Counted from the stretch's first letter, positions 1 to 6,261 are shown. The stretch: 7,521 bases of DNA from Acidobacteriota bacterium (GCA_021805265.1 JAJZFR010000061.1:1-7521); one strand, 5' to 3'. The notes: generated by a model not told the origin, from the letters alone. Translations and numbers: made by a program.

Positions 1-95
1 AGCGGAATGGAGGGTACTGCCTCGGCGAACGCGAAGGGACGGGCGGGGAAGATGGAAGCGGGATGGATACCGACAAAGGCCAACGTACAAGACAT
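1..95 (-). CDS. Possible 5' end of a divergent gene (partial, unrecognised)
   Basis: On the minus strand an ATG (93-95) opens a frame that stays open to the left edge, about 31 codons. A GGAGG (106-110 read on the minus strand) sits 10 bases upstream, and a second AGGA abuts the ATG. GC content rises to coding-like levels in 1-60. The visible peptide begins MSCTLAFVGIHPASIF and matches no family I recognise. The plus-strand frames are also open here, ending at stops near 110-121, so this could instead be the tail of a plus-strand gene or no gene at all. The call rests only on the ribosome-binding site and the open frame. Confidence 0.25.
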   Translation of the reverse strand, partial: MSCTLAFVGIHPASIFPARPFAFAEAVPSIP

Positions 96-394
96 TCCTG
101 AATTTCCTCCGTAAACACTGACAGTCCAGTCCAAAAGACGCAGACAGAGCGTACCTGAATGCCGATACTGCGACGCTCAGAGTACGTGGCACTCAGCCAG
201 CGCGGTCTGAAAACATCAGGGCACGTCGAATAAAAACACGTTGAAGATTCAATCGTCAATACACCTGTGGATGCAGGTCCGGTCAGGGGGATGAAAGAAG
301 GCATCTTTTCCGAGTCGCGCGGGGTTGGTACAATCGGTTGGATTCAGTTCCCGCAAGGGCGAAATCTCGAAGATTGCCCTGGGAGGTTGGGACG
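96..394. other. Intergenic region upstream of the E1 gene
   Basis: These roughly 300 bases hold no convincing gene. GC content is visibly lower than in the flanking coding DNA. Short frames here lack ribosome-binding sites. The region contains a palindrome TTGAA-N2-TTCAA at 241-252, a weak hairpin ACCTG-N6-CAGGT at 263-278, and an extended -10 element at 326-334. It probably carries the promoter of the E1 gene and, if the left-edge frame is real, a divergent promoter too. Confidence 0.6.
326..334 (+). promoter_or_regulatory. Candidate extended -10 promoter for the E1 gene
   Basis: TGGTACAAT is an extended -10 element: a TG one base upstream of TACAAT, which matches the consensus TATAAT at five of six bases. 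No good -35 hexamer is seen at the right spacing; the best is a T-rich stretch near 305-311. This is tolerable for an extended -10 promoter. Transcription would begin near 341 and leave an untranslated leader of about 54 bases before the ATG at 395. That would exclude the in-frame ATG at 338 as the start. This is a prediction from sequence only. Confidence 0.45.
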
Positions 395-2623
395 ATGGAA
401 AAACGGACATCGAACGAGCAAAGCGCTGGCCACTCTGCAACGATGGAGGCCGCGCGCGCGCCTGGGGGCCTGAGTTCGGCGGAGCTGATCGACTTCTACC
501 GATTGATGTATACGTCGCGCCGGGTGGATGATCGCGAGATCTTGCTAAAGCGGCAACAGAAGATATTCTTTCAGATTTCGGGTGCGGGCCATGAGGCGCT
601 GCAGGTGGCGGCGGCCAAGGCGATGCGGCCTGGCTACGACTGGTTTGTGCCCTACTATCGGGATCGCGCGCTGTGCATTGCGCTCGGAGTGAGCGTGGAC
701 CAGTTGCTGTTGCAGGCAGTGGGCGCGGAGGCTGATCTGGCGAGCGGCGGACGACAGATGCCGGCGCACTGGGGTTCGCCGGAGCTGCACATTGTGAACA
801 CGTCGTCCTCGACGGCGACCCAGGTGTTGCACGGGGTTGGCTGCGCGGAGGGCGGACGCTATTTTGCGCAATTTCCCGAGGCGGCGAAGAGTGCGGAAGG
901 CGATTATCGGGCGTTTCATCCGGTGAGCTTCGAGCGCGATGAGGTGGTGCTTACCTGCATTGGCGAAGGCGCGACCTCGCAGGGCGAATTCTGGGAGGCA
1001 CTGAATACGGCCTCGAATCAGAAGCTGCCGGTGATTTTCTGCGTCGAGGACAACGGATACGCGATCTCGGTGCCGGTGGAGGTGAACACGCCCGGCGGGA
1101 GCATCTCTCGGCTGGTGGCGAATTTTCCAAACTTTTATTTTGCGGAGATCGACGGCACCGATCCCGAGGCTTGTCATGCTGCGTTCACGGCGGCCGTCGA
1201 GCACTGCCGCGCGGGCAAAGGGCCGGCGTTTGTGCATGGGCACTGTGTGCGGGTGTATTCGCATTCGCTTTCGGACGATGATCGGCTGTATCGCACGAAG
1301 GCCGAGCGCGAGGCCGATGCGATGCGCGACCCGCTGCACAAGCTGCAGATTCGGTTGCTGCGCGAGGGCATTCTGACGGATGCGGAGATCAACGCGCTCG
1401 AACAGAGCATAGACGAGGAGATTGCTGCGGCGGCTGGGCGCGCGGTGGCGGCGGCTCTGCCGACGGTGGCGTCGATACCGCGGCACGTCTACTCGGAGGA
1501 TTTCGATCCGACCAGCGCGGCGCTGATCCGCGAAGCCAAAGTGTTCCCTACAGCGGAGTCAGGCGAAGCGGAAAAGGCCGGAGTGGATCGCGATGGCGGC
1601 GACCGCACGATGGCCGACCTGATCAACGTGTGCCTGCGCGACGAGATGCGTCGCGACCCGCGGATCATCGTCTACGGCGAAGATGTTGCCGACGCGAGCC
1701 GGGAGCAGGCGCTGCACGAGACGAAGGGCAAGGGTGGCGTGTTCAAGCTCACCTCGGGGTTGCAAACCGAGTTCGGCTCGGCGCGCGTATTCAACTCGCC
1801 GCTGGCCGAGGCGAACATCGTCGGTCGCGCCATCGGGTATGCGTTGCGGGGGGTGAAGCCGGTGGTCGAGATACAGTTCTTCGACTATATCTGGCCCGCG
1901 TTTCATCAGATTCGCAATGAGCTGGCGCTGATGCGCTGGCGGTCGAACGGGACGTTCCGCGCACCGATCGTGCTGCGGGTGCCGATTGGCGGATACCTGA
2001 CGGGAGGGTCGATCTATCACTCGCAAAGCGGCGAGTCGATCTTCACCCATCTTCCTGGGCTTCGGGTGGTGTTTCCATCGAATGCGCTGGACGCGAACGG
2101 CTTGTTGCGGACGGCGATCCGTTGCGACGATCCGGTGCTGTTCCTGGAGCACAAGCGGCTGTATCGCGAGACCTATGGCCGCGCGCCGTATCCCGGCCCG
2201 GAGTACACGATTCCGTTTGGCAAGGCGGCGACGGTACGCAGCGGGACGGATATCACGGTGATAACCTACGGAGCGCTGGTTCCGCGCGCGCTGCAAGCGG
2301 CGCAGCGCGCCGAGCGGGAACACGGCATCCAGACCGAGATCATCGACCTGCGCACGCTCAGCCCCTATGACTGGGAGGCCATTGCAACGAGCGTGCGGAA
2401 GACCAACCGCGTGATTGTGGCCTACGAAGACATGAAAAGCTGGGGCTACGGGGCGGAGATTGCCGCGCGGATCGCTGACGAGCTTTTTGAATCTCTTGAC
2501 GCGCCGGTGAAACGCGTAGCGGCGATGGACACCTTTGTGGCGTATCAGCCGGTGCTGGAGGATGCGATTCTGCCGCAGCCGGAGGATATTCTGCGGGCGC
2601 TGGTCGAGTTGAAACAATTCTGA
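395..2623 (+). CDS. 2-oxoacid dehydrogenase E1, fused alpha and beta subunits (probably branched-chain type)
   Basis: This 742-residue protein is a thiamine-diphosphate-dependent E1. It decarboxylates a 2-oxoacid and passes the acyl group to the lipoyl arm of an E2 partner in the cytoplasm. The alpha part spans about residues 30-365. It carries the cofactor motif G190-E191-G192 ending in D219-N220, followed by GYAIS, and the loop H290-S-L-S-D-D. A variable linker leads to the beta part from about residue 405, with GED (E429), the SPLAEANIVG segment (E472, at the position of the catalytic/cofactor glutamate) and HSQSGES. The usual GDG...NN motif reads GEG...DN; GEG is also known in branched-chain E1 alpha. 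Most relatives split alpha and beta into two genes, but fused forms are known. The start at 395 is chosen because GGGAGG lies at 381-386; an in-frame ATG at 338 lacks such a site. No E2 or E3 gene is nearby. Pyruvate or another 2-oxoacid remains possible as substrate. Confidence 0.9.
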   Translation: MEKRTSNEQSAGHSATMEAARAPGGLSSAELIDFYRLMYTSRRVDDREILLKRQQKIFFQISGAGHEALQVAAAKAMRPGYDWFVPYYRDRALCIALGVSVDQLLLQAVGAEADLASGGRQMPAHWGSPELHIVNTSSSTATQVLHGVGCAEGGRYFAQFPEAAKSAEGDYRAFHPVSFERDEVVLTCIGEGATSQGEFWEALNTASNQKLPVIFCVEDNGYAISVPVEVNTPGGSISRLVANFPNFYFAEIDGTDPEACHAAFTAAVEHCRAGKGPAFVHGHCVRVYSHSLSDDDRLYRTKAEREADAMRDPLHKLQIRLLREGILTDAEINALEQSIDEEIAAAAGRAVAAALPTVASIPRHVYSEDFDPTSAALIREAKVFPTAESGEAEKAGVDRDGGDRTMADLINVCLRDEMRRDPRIIVYGEDVADASREQALHETKGKGGVFKLTSGLQTEFGSARVFNSPLAEANIVGRAIGYALRGVKPVVEIQFFDYIWPAFHQIRNELALMRWRSNGTFRAPIVLRVPIGGYLTGGSIYHSQSGESIFTHLPGLRVVFPSNALDANGLLRTAIRCDDPVLFLEHKRLYRETYGRAPYPGPEYTIPFGKAATVRSGTDITVITYGALVPRALQAAQRAEREHGIQTEIIDLRTLSPYDWEAIATSVRKTNRVIVAYEDMKSWGYGAEIAARIADELFESLDAPVKRVAAMDTFVAYQPVLEDAILPQPEDILRALVELKQF

Positions 2624-2701
2624 AACCCGTTTGCTTCCCGCTTGTGTCACCATAGAGGAAAGCCACAGTACACGCGGCAAATTTTCCGAGAGGACACAGT
2701 T

Positions 2702-3766
2702 TTGCCAGCAGACTCCTCCCTTTCACGCGTTCTCATCTATCGCCTGGGCAGCCTGGGCGACACGACGGTTGCGTTGCCATGTTTTCATCTGATTGCGCGT
2801 CGATTTCCGATGGCGACGCGGCTGCTGCTGACGAATTATCCGGTGCACGCGAAGGCACCGGCCTCGGCAGCGGTGCTCGGCGCGAGCGGCCTGATTCACG
2901 GATACATGCGTTACACGGTGGGGACGCGCAGCCCGCTTGCGCTGCTGCGGCTGGCGCTTGAGATTCGCCGCTTTCGACCGCAGGCGCTGGTGTATCTGAT
3001 GCCGGTGCGGACGCCGCGTCAGCTTCGCCGCGATCTTGCTTTTTTTCGTTTTGGCTGTGGCGTGCAGCGCATTGTCGGCGCGGAAGATGCGGCAGAAACT
3101 ATTCGAATTTTCGACCCGGCTACGGGCCTCTACGAGTCGGAGGCGTGTCGCCTGGCGCGGGTACTGAGCGAGCTGGGCGATGCCGAACCGAGGGTGATTG
3201 CCAACTGGGATCTGCGGATGACGGCGGAGGAAAAAGCCCGTGCTGCGGCGGTACTGGAGCCACTCGGGCAACGGTCGTACTTTGTCTGCGGACCGGGGAC
3301 CAAGAGGCAGGCCACTGACTGGGGCGAGGCCAACTGGCGGTCGCTGATGGAGCGGCTGAGCGAACAATATCCCGATCACGGACTGGCGCTGGTGGGAGCG
3401 CCGGAAGACCGCGCGGTGAGCGATCAAGTGGCCGCTGGATGGGCTGGGCCAGCGGTGAATCTGTGCGGAGAGCTTTCACCGCGCGAGACGGCGGCGGTGC
3501 TGGAAGGGGCGAAAGTTTTTCTTGGTCCTGATTCCGGCCCCATGCACCTGTCCGCCGCCGTGGGCACGACCACGGTCAGTGTCTTTTCCGCGCGCAATCT
3601 ACCCGGCGTCTGGTTTCCGGCAGGCGAGAGGAACCAGGTGATCTATCATCAGACCAGTTGCTTCGGCTGCAATCTGGAGACGTGTATCGACGAGCAGCGA
3701 CGGTGCCTGACCAGCATCACAGTGGACGAAGTGGCAAGCGCGGTGCAGCGGGCACTCCGGACCTGA
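2702..3766 (+). CDS. Glycosyltransferase family 9, heptosyltransferase-like
   Basis: This 354-residue protein of the GT9 (WaaC/WaaF/WaaQ) family probably transfers heptose from ADP-heptose to the lipopolysaccharide inner core at the cytoplasmic face of the inner membrane. It opens with the family's RVLIYRLGSLGDTTVALP segment near the N-terminus (residues 9-26). The C-terminal donor-binding half has GPDSGPMH at residues 275-282, followed by an AAVGTTTVSVF strand. Four cysteines (C320, C323, C328, C335) lie near the end, a spacing reminiscent of WaaF-type proteins. There is no membrane segment. The start is taken as TTG 2702 because GAGAGGA at 2688-2694 sits 7 bases upstream and the length then fits the family. 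An in-frame TTG at 2642 lacks a site. It lies 78 bases after the E1 gene and 33 bases before hldD, probably co-transcribed with hldD. Acceptor specificity cannot be read from the sequence. Confidence 0.88.
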   Translation: MPADSSLSRVLIYRLGSLGDTTVALPCFHLIARRFPMATRLLLTNYPVHAKAPASAAVLGASGLIHGYMRYTVGTRSPLALLRLALEIRRFRPQALVYLMPVRTPRQLRRDLAFFRFGCGVQRIVGAEDAAETIRIFDPATGLYESEACRLARVLSELGDAEPRVIANWDLRMTAEEKARAAAVLEPLGQRSYFVCGPGTKRQATDWGEANWRSLMERLSEQYPDHGLALVGAPEDRAVSDQVAAGWAGPAVNLCGELSPRETAAVLEGAKVFLGPDSGPMHLSAAVGTTTVSVFSARNLPGVWFPAGERNQVIYHQTSCFGCNLETCIDEQRRCLTSITVDEVASAVQRALRT

Positions 3767-3799
3767 GCAGCCGAGCCTTGCGGGGGAGAGACGGCAAGC

Positions 3800-4795
3800 A
3801 TGTATATCGTGACCGGCGGCGCAGGATTCATTGGCAGCAACATCGTCCACGAACTGAACGCGCATGGGATCAGCGAAATTCTGATCGTGGATAACATGGC
3901 CAACGTGCAGAAGTTTCAAAATCTGCACGGCGCGCGGTACGTGGATTACATGGACAAGCGCGAGTTTCGGCGGGCCCTTGTCGAGAATGCGCTGGGGCTT
4001 GCATCAGTGGAAGCGATACTCCATCAGGGCGCGTGTTCGAACACGCTCGAAGACGATGGCGTGTACATGATGGACAACAACTTCGAGTACACGAAGGAAG
4101 TGTTGCGCTACGCGATTGAGGTGGGCGCGCCACTGGTCTTCGCCTCGACGGCAGCGGTGTACGGGCTGAGCGGTCCGGGGCACTTTACACCGACGCTCGA
4201 GAACGAACGCCCGCTCAACATCTACGGCTATTCGAAGCTGGCTTTCGATCACTATTTTCGTCATCAGGTTGCGCTGGGCCGGGTGCCGATCACGGCGGTG
4301 GGGCTGCGCTACTTCAACGTGTACGGGCCGCGCGAGCAACACAAAGGACGCATGGCTTCGGTGATGCATCACTTCACCAAACAGATGAAGGAAACGGGCA
4401 AGGTGAAGCTCTTCGCGGGAACGGGCGGCTACGCGGACGGGGAGCAGCGGCGGGATTTTGTGTACGTGCGCGACCTGGCGCGGCTGAACATGTTCTTCGC
4501 GGAGATTGGTCCGTACGCGCCGGCGCGGGGAGAGGAATCGACGCTGTATCGCGGCGTAGTGAATGCAGGCTCCGGCGCGGCCAGCACGTTCAACCAGGTG
4601 GCCCACGCGCTGATGCAGGTTCACGGGGCGGTTCCGATCGAGTATGTTGCGTTTCCCGCTGACCTCGATGGGCGGTATCAGCACTTTACGGAAGCGGATC
4701 TGAGCGGGCTGCGCGAGCTGGGCTGCGATGTGGCGATGACGGGCCTGGAAGCAGGCGTTCGCGAGACGTTTGCGACCATGGACTCGATTGGCTGA
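3800..4795 (+). CDS. hldD: ADP-L-glycero-D-manno-heptose 6-epimerase
   Basis: HldD (formerly RfaD/WaaD) converts ADP-D-glycero-D-manno-heptose to the L-glycero form, the donor for lipopolysaccharide heptosyltransferases. This 331-residue protein is an extended short-chain dehydrogenase/reductase and closely resembles E. coli HldD along its length. The dinucleotide-binding motif GGAGFIGS is at residues 6-13 and D31-N32 is at the cofactor end of strand two. S116 and Y142-x3-K146 form the catalytic set. HKGRMASV (K182) matches the second catalytic lysine region of the E. coli enzyme, and KRDFVYV-like (RRDFVYV) and GRYQxFTxADL blocks follow. It is about 20 residues longer than the E. coli protein, with small insertions around GGYADGEQ and PARGEESTLYRG. 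ATG 3800 has a purine-rich GGGGGAGAG 9 bases upstream. It follows the GT9 gene by 33 bases and converges on gmhB. Confidence 0.96.
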   Translation: MYIVTGGAGFIGSNIVHELNAHGISEILIVDNMANVQKFQNLHGARYVDYMDKREFRRALVENALGLASVEAILHQGACSNTLEDDGVYMMDNNFEYTKEVLRYAIEVGAPLVFASTAAVYGLSGPGHFTPTLENERPLNIYGYSKLAFDHYFRHQVALGRVPITAVGLRYFNVYGPREQHKGRMASVMHHFTKQMKETGKVKLFAGTGGYADGEQRRDFVYVRDLARLNMFFAEIGPYAPARGEESTLYRGVVNAGSGAASTFNQVAHALMQVHGAVPIEYVAFPADLDGRYQHFTEADLSGLRELGCDVAMTGLEAGVRETFATMDSIG

Positions 4796-4867
4796 TCGGA
4801 ATTCGCCTGGCTGAGCGGGACTGAAAGAGTGCGGCGGGCGCTGCGTCAGGGCGAAATCAGGACAGGA
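4796..4867. other. Convergent gap between hldD and gmhB
   Basis: The two genes end tail to tail across 72 bases. I see no GC-rich hairpin followed by a T-run on either strand, so no intrinsic terminator is called. The right part carries the first members of an 11-base-periodic TCAGG array that continues into the end of gmhB. Confidence 0.6.
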
Positions 4868-4888
4868 TCAGGCAAGCATCAGGCGGAC
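4845..4888. repeat. Four phased 11-bp direct repeats with a TCAGG core
   Basis: GTCAGG at 4845, then ATCAGG at 4856, 4867 and 4878, recur at exactly 11-base intervals. The five bases between the cores differ in each unit. The array spans the 3' end of gmhB, including its stop codon at 4868-4870, and the adjacent intergenic bases. The regularity is seen directly; any function is unknown and chance is possible. Confidence 0.5.
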
Positions 4889-5527
4889 CGCATCGGGCAG
4901 GTTTTCGACGACGCTATCGGCCATCTGGATGGCCTTCTCCGCGCCGGGTTTTCGATGCAGTGGGTCGCCCGCGATGAAGACTGTGAACAAGCCCAGCGCG
5001 CGGCCGAACTCGATGTCGGAAAGCGAGTCGCCGATCATGCAACTGGTGGATGGGTGGATGTCGGGAAAGTCGCGCTGCGCCTGGAGGAACATGCCGGGCA
5101 GGGGCTTGCGGCAGTCACACTGATTCCTGTCGTGGGGACAGAAATAGAACGCGTCCACATGGGCACCGTGGTCGGCCAGTTCGCGCTGGAAATTGTTGTG
5201 AATTTCTCTGACTGCTTCGGCAGTGTATTTGCCGAGCGCGATGCCGCGCTGGTTGGTGACGACGACGACGCGGAGGCCCTCGCGATTGAGCCGGGCAATG
5301 GCCTGGGCTGTGCCCGGCAGCAGGACGAAGCGCTGCCAGGAAGAGACGTATTCGCCCTCGGGAAGTTTCCGATTGATGACGCCATCGCGATCAAGAAACG
5401 CGGTGCGAAAACGATGGACTCGGCTTGAGTCGGAGTCCTGAGCTACGGCATCCGGCGTTGTCGATTCAGAAGAAGTGGACACCCGGTTATCATAACAAGA
5501 GTAGAAACCAGCCAGAGCGTGTTTCAT
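4868..5527 (-). CDS. gmhB: D-glycero-beta-D-manno-heptose 1,7-bisphosphate 7-phosphatase
   Basis: GmhB, a cytoplasmic haloacid-dehalogenase-type phosphatase, removes the 7-phosphate from heptose 1,7-bisphosphate between the two HldE steps. Numbered from ATG 5527, the nucleophile motif FLDRDGVIN has D46 and D48. VVTNQRGI supplies motif II, and a zinc loop C130-P-H132...C137-D-C139-RKP follows. MIGDSLSDIEFG has acidic residues D167 and D171. The loop between the zinc-ligand pairs is shorter than in E. coli GmhB. The N-terminus is unusual: about 35 residues precede the nucleophile motif beyond the E. coli length, rich in Ser, Thr and Asp. ATG 5527 lies inside a 14-bp inverted repeat and has no good ribosome-binding site. 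An in-frame GTG at 5480-5482 would give about 204 residues and sits 6 bases after a TGTTATGAT element, which would suit a leaderless message. Identity is firm; the start is not. It is the only heptose gene here on the minus strand. Confidence 0.93.
   Translation of the reverse strand: MKHALAGFYSCYDNRVSTSSESTTPDAVAQDSDSSRVHRFRTAFLDRDGVINRKLPEGEYVSSWQRFVLLPGTAQAIARLNREGLRVVVVTNQRGIALGKYTAEAVREIHNNFQRELADHGAHVDAFYFCPHDRNQCDCRKPLPGMFLQAQRDFPDIHPSTSCMIGDSLSDIEFGRALGLFTVFIAGDPLHRKPGAEKAIQMADSVVENLPDAVRLMLA
5486..5496. promoter_or_regulatory. Palindrome with back-to-back candidate -10 boxes (gmhB and gmhA)
   Basis: GTTAT-C-ATAAC is a perfect 5-1-5 palindrome. Read on the minus strand it contains TATGAT (5494-5489) preceded by TGT, an extended -10 whose predicted start point is about 5482, at the GTG of gmhB. 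Read on the plus strand it contains TATCAT (5488-5493) with TTCAGA at 5465-5470, 17 bases upstream, as a -35; transcription would start near 5500 towards gmhA. Both boxes match consensus at five of six bases. If real, the two promoters overlap and would compete. This is inferred from sequence alone. Confidence 0.4.
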
Positions 5528-5626
5528 CAATCAGAGAAATCCGGAAACACCTCGGATGAGACCCGCAATCAAAGCGGGTCTCAGGAAATCGACCGAAGCC
5601 GCTTCGGCATATATGAAACACGCTCT
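5514..5626. repeat. 113-bp element bounded by a perfect 14-bp inverted repeat
   Basis: AGAGCGTGTTTCAT at 5514-5527 is exactly complementary to ATGAAACACGCTCT at 5613-5626. Between the arms lie three smaller inverted repeats: ATCCG-N9-CGGAT (5539-5557), a 10-bp stem (5557-5583) and CCGAAG-N3-CTTCGG (5593-5607). A transcript of either strand could fold as a closing stem with three hairpins. No target-site duplication is seen in the bases flanking the arms. The GC content is lower than in the neighbouring genes. It could be a small non-autonomous mobile element, a structured leader of gmhA, or a regulatory site. The repeats are certain; the role is open. Confidence 0.7.
5557..5583. repeat. Perfect 10-bp-stem palindrome in the gmhB-gmhA gap
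   Basis: TGAGACCCGC (5557-5566) and GCGGGTCTCA (5574-5583) are perfect inverted repeats around the 7-base loop AATCAAA. No T-run follows on either strand, so an intrinsic terminator is unlikely. The position between two divergent genes suits either an operator for a dimeric regulator or a strong hairpin in a leader transcript. Confidence 0.75.
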
Positions 5627-5667
5627 AACAGCAAGACTCGAACCAGACAGGAACATTGGAGACAGCG

Positions 5668-6261
5668 ATGCAAGGTCATCCCAACGCGCAGGGAGTATTT
5701 TTCAAGGCGATCACCGACCACCTCGATGTGGTGAAGGGGATCACCGTGCAACAGGAGCTGCTGGAAGAGATCGCGCTGTGCCTGGTGGAGTCGCTGGCTG
5801 CGGGGGGAAAGATACTGTGGTGCGGCAACGGGGGCAGCGCGGCGGACGCGCAGCATCTTGCGGCGGAGATTGTAGGCCGGTTTCGCCGCGAGCGGCGGGG
5901 TCTGGCTTCGATTGCGCTGACTACGGATACGTCGATTCTGACCGCGGTGGCCAATGATTACGGCTACGAGGCGGTGTTTTCGCGGCAGGTGGAGTCGCTG
6001 GGCAACAGTGGCGACGTGCTGGTGGGGATTTCGACCAGCGGCAACAGCCCGAACGTGGTGCGGGCTGTGGAAGCGGCGCGCGCGCAGGGGTTGAAGACGA
6101 TCGGATTTACCGGCGAAGGCGGCGGCAGAATGGCTGCGCTTTGCGACTATCTGTTCGCCGTTCCCTCGCGCGATACGGCACGAGTTCAGGAGGCGCATAT
6201 TCTGGCCGGACACATGCTTTGCGACTGGATCGAGCTGGACTGGATTCACGCCCACAGTTGA
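5668..6261 (+). CDS. gmhA: Sedoheptulose 7-phosphate isomerase
   Basis: GmhA starts the ADP-heptose pathway by isomerising sedoheptulose 7-phosphate to D-glycero-D-manno-heptose 7-phosphate in the cytoplasm. This 197-residue SIS-domain protein is close to the E. coli length of 192. The phosphate-binding CGNGGSAADAQHLAAE block is at residues 52-67, and STSGNSPNV at 122-130 is the second sugar-phosphate loop. The four zinc ligands known for the family are present with the right spacing: H63, E67, Q174 and H182, the last two in VQEAHILAGH. The enzyme is known as a homotetramer in E. coli. ATG 5668 is chosen because GGAGA at 5658-5662 lies 5 bases upstream; an in-frame TTG at 5656 overlaps that site. 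It heads a probable gmhA-hldE operon with a 52-base gap. A promoter near 5488 would give it a leader of about 168 bases containing the nested inverted repeats. Confidence 0.95.
   Translation: MQGHPNAQGVFFKAITDHLDVVKGITVQQELLEEIALCLVESLAAGGKILWCGNGGSAADAQHLAAEIVGRFRRERRGLASIALTTDTSILTAVANDYGYEAVFSRQVESLGNSGDVLVGISTSGNSPNVVRAVEAARAQGLKTIGFTGEGGGRMAALCDYLFAVPSRDTARVQEAHILAGHMLCDWIELDWIHAHS

Noticed and set aside
338..394. Upstream in-frame ATG extending the E1 protein by 19 residues
   Set aside because: It has no ribosome-binding site and starts about where transcription is predicted to begin. ATG 395 has GGGAGG at a good distance and fits the family.
545..1486. Long minus-strand open frame (313 codons) inside the E1 gene
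   Set aside because: Its translation is Arg/His-rich with no recognisable motif, typical of the antisense of GC-rich coding DNA. The plus strand carries a clear E1 protein.
1610..2623. Separate E1 beta gene starting at the internal ATG 1610
   Set aside because: The frame is continuous with the alpha part and there is no stop or clear ribosome-binding site before 1610, so a fusion is the simpler reading.
1559..2680. Long minus-strand open frame (373 codons) opposite the E1 beta half
   Set aside because: It is an antisense shadow: Arg-rich and without family motifs, and it covers the conserved beta domain on the other strand.
2624..2701. Promoter between the E1 gene and the glycosyltransferase gene
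   Set aside because: TTG-type -35 candidates have no acceptable -10 at a proper spacing, so none is called.
4829..5428. Plus-strand open frame (199 codons) overlapping gmhB
   Set aside because: The minus strand encodes an unmistakable GmhB with all its motifs; the plus frame has none.
5557..5583. Intrinsic terminator
   Set aside because: No run of T follows the stem on either strand, and it lies between divergent gene starts, where no terminator is needed.
5514..5626. tRNA gene suggested by the cloverleaf-like fold
   Set aside because: The closing stem is 14 bp rather than 7, and there is no TTC-loop consensus (GTTCRANYC) or CCA end. The element is also too long for an ordinary tRNA.
5556..5957. 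Plus-strand open frame running through the inverted repeats into gmhA
   Set aside because: It lacks a ribosome-binding site, has no recognisable motif and overlaps gmhA out of frame.
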